Part shown: positions 4,911-5,221 of the stretch, piece by piece
Numbering within the stretch: the first letter of the stretch is position 1
Layout: the number at the start of each line of letters is the position of its first letter
Origin: an uncultured Chloroflexota bacterium
GTDB lineage: Bacteria; Chloroflexota; Dehalococcoidia; SM23-28-2; RBG-16-64-32
DNA: 5,221 bases
Direction: 5' to 3'
Assembly: GCA_913056415.1 (NCBI GenBank)
Contig: CAJXNA010000154.1
Location: 1-5,221, forward strand
The notes under the pieces: generated by a model
The model's database searches: none
The model's input: the letters and a program-made list of their open reading frames with translations, nothing else
Told to the model about the DNA's origin: nothing
Position numbers and translations under genes: made by a program

Positions 4911-5221
4911 CTGACATCGCGCCTCGTTATTATCCCGTTCGCCGCTGCTCTCGTCCTCGCCTCTGCCTGCGGCGACGGCGGAGGCGGACCCGCCGCTACA
5001 CCGACAGCCACACCCATGACGGCGGTGACGCCCAGCCCCACCGCCACTCCATCGCCCACCCCTACGCCCGGCGCTCCGGCTACGGGCAAGATCGCCTTCC
5101 AGTCCGACCGTGCACCCGGCAACCCAGATATCTACGTCATGAACGCCGACGGCTCTGGCCTCACCCGCCTCACCAACAACCCCACCGGGGACTTTTCGCC
5201 CGCCTGGTCGCCCGACGGCAG
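4911..5221 (+). CDS. TolB/PD40 beta-propeller lipoprotein, CTG start, cut by right edge
   Basis: The first 103 codons are visible. A hydrophobic signal peptide (5-19) leads to L-A-S-A-C with Cys20 as the likely lipidation site. A Gly-rich tether and a Pro/Thr linker made of TPTATP-like units (about 28-58) follow. The first WD40-like PD40 blade then begins: KIAFQSDR (60-67), [16 protein letters not shown] (73-88) and FSPAWSPDG (95-103). This blade pattern is typical of TolB-like propellers, which usually bind proteins or ligands at the cell surface; the partner is unknown. No ATG or TTG precedes the signal. The CTG at 4911 lies 6 bases after AGGAGGG, so an unusual CTG start is proposed. The in-frame GTG at 4869 would overlap the promoter's -10 box, and the ATG at codon 36 would delete the signal peptide. 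Confidence 0.85.
   Translation, partial: MTSRLVIIPFAAALVLASACGDGGGGPAATPTATPMTAVTPSPTATPSPTPTPGAPATGKIAFQSDRAPGNPDIYVMNADGSGLTRLTNNPTGDFSPAWSPDG

Overview
The window reads as chromosome of a GC-rich bacterium, most likely a member of the Chloroflexota (inference). The main hint is the surface-protein style: short lipoproteins whose signal peptide ends in Ala-Cys-Gly-rich sequence, one followed by a Pro/Thr-rich linker and TolB-type beta-propeller repeats. Extended -10 promoters and strong GGAGG ribosome binding sites fit but do not prove this. No mobile element, CRISPR array or phage gene is visible.

Layout from left to right. A leftward gene appears to start at the left edge (only about 5 codons inside), with its own promoter at 86-114. 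Next is a leftward DMT/EamA-family membrane transporter (124-996), possibly translated from a leaderless message. A 239-bp divergent intergenic region holds a 33-bp near-perfect dyad centred on 1101. A rightward membrane-anchored alpha/beta hydrolase of the S33/TAP-like tripeptidyl-aminopeptidase type (1236-2864) follows, with visibly lower GC than its neighbours. Then come a promoter and a tRNA-Pro(TGG) gene (2938-3015, CCA encoded).

The main discovery is at 3065-3613. A conventional reading stops at TGA 3308-3310 and looks like a truncated gene. However, the same frame stays open for another 100 codons, and the two halves together form one complete 182-residue AhpD/carboxymuconolactone-decarboxylase-type peroxidase-related protein. 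The TGA falls exactly at the second cysteine of the CxxC redox motif (C79-H-Y-U82, then H86). A hairpin that looks like a bacterial SECIS element starts 2 bases after it. This is best read as a selenoprotein with a Cys-x-x-Sec active site. Its stop codon overlaps the GTG start of a class I SAM-dependent methyltransferase-like gene (3610-4293), so the two are probably translated together.

The right end carries a small lipoprotein of unknown function (4370-4795) preceded by a 14-bp perfect palindrome. A strong GC hairpin (4825-4854) follows, then an extended -10 promoter and the start of a second lipoprotein with TolB/PD40 repeats. That gene seems to use a CTG start codon and runs off the right edge.

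The genes do not form one obvious pathway. The only tightly linked pair is the predicted selenoprotein and the methyltransferase-like protein, which suggests a shared role in redox or xenobiotic/metalloid chemistry, though this is only inference. The rest look like ordinary housekeeping and envelope genes.
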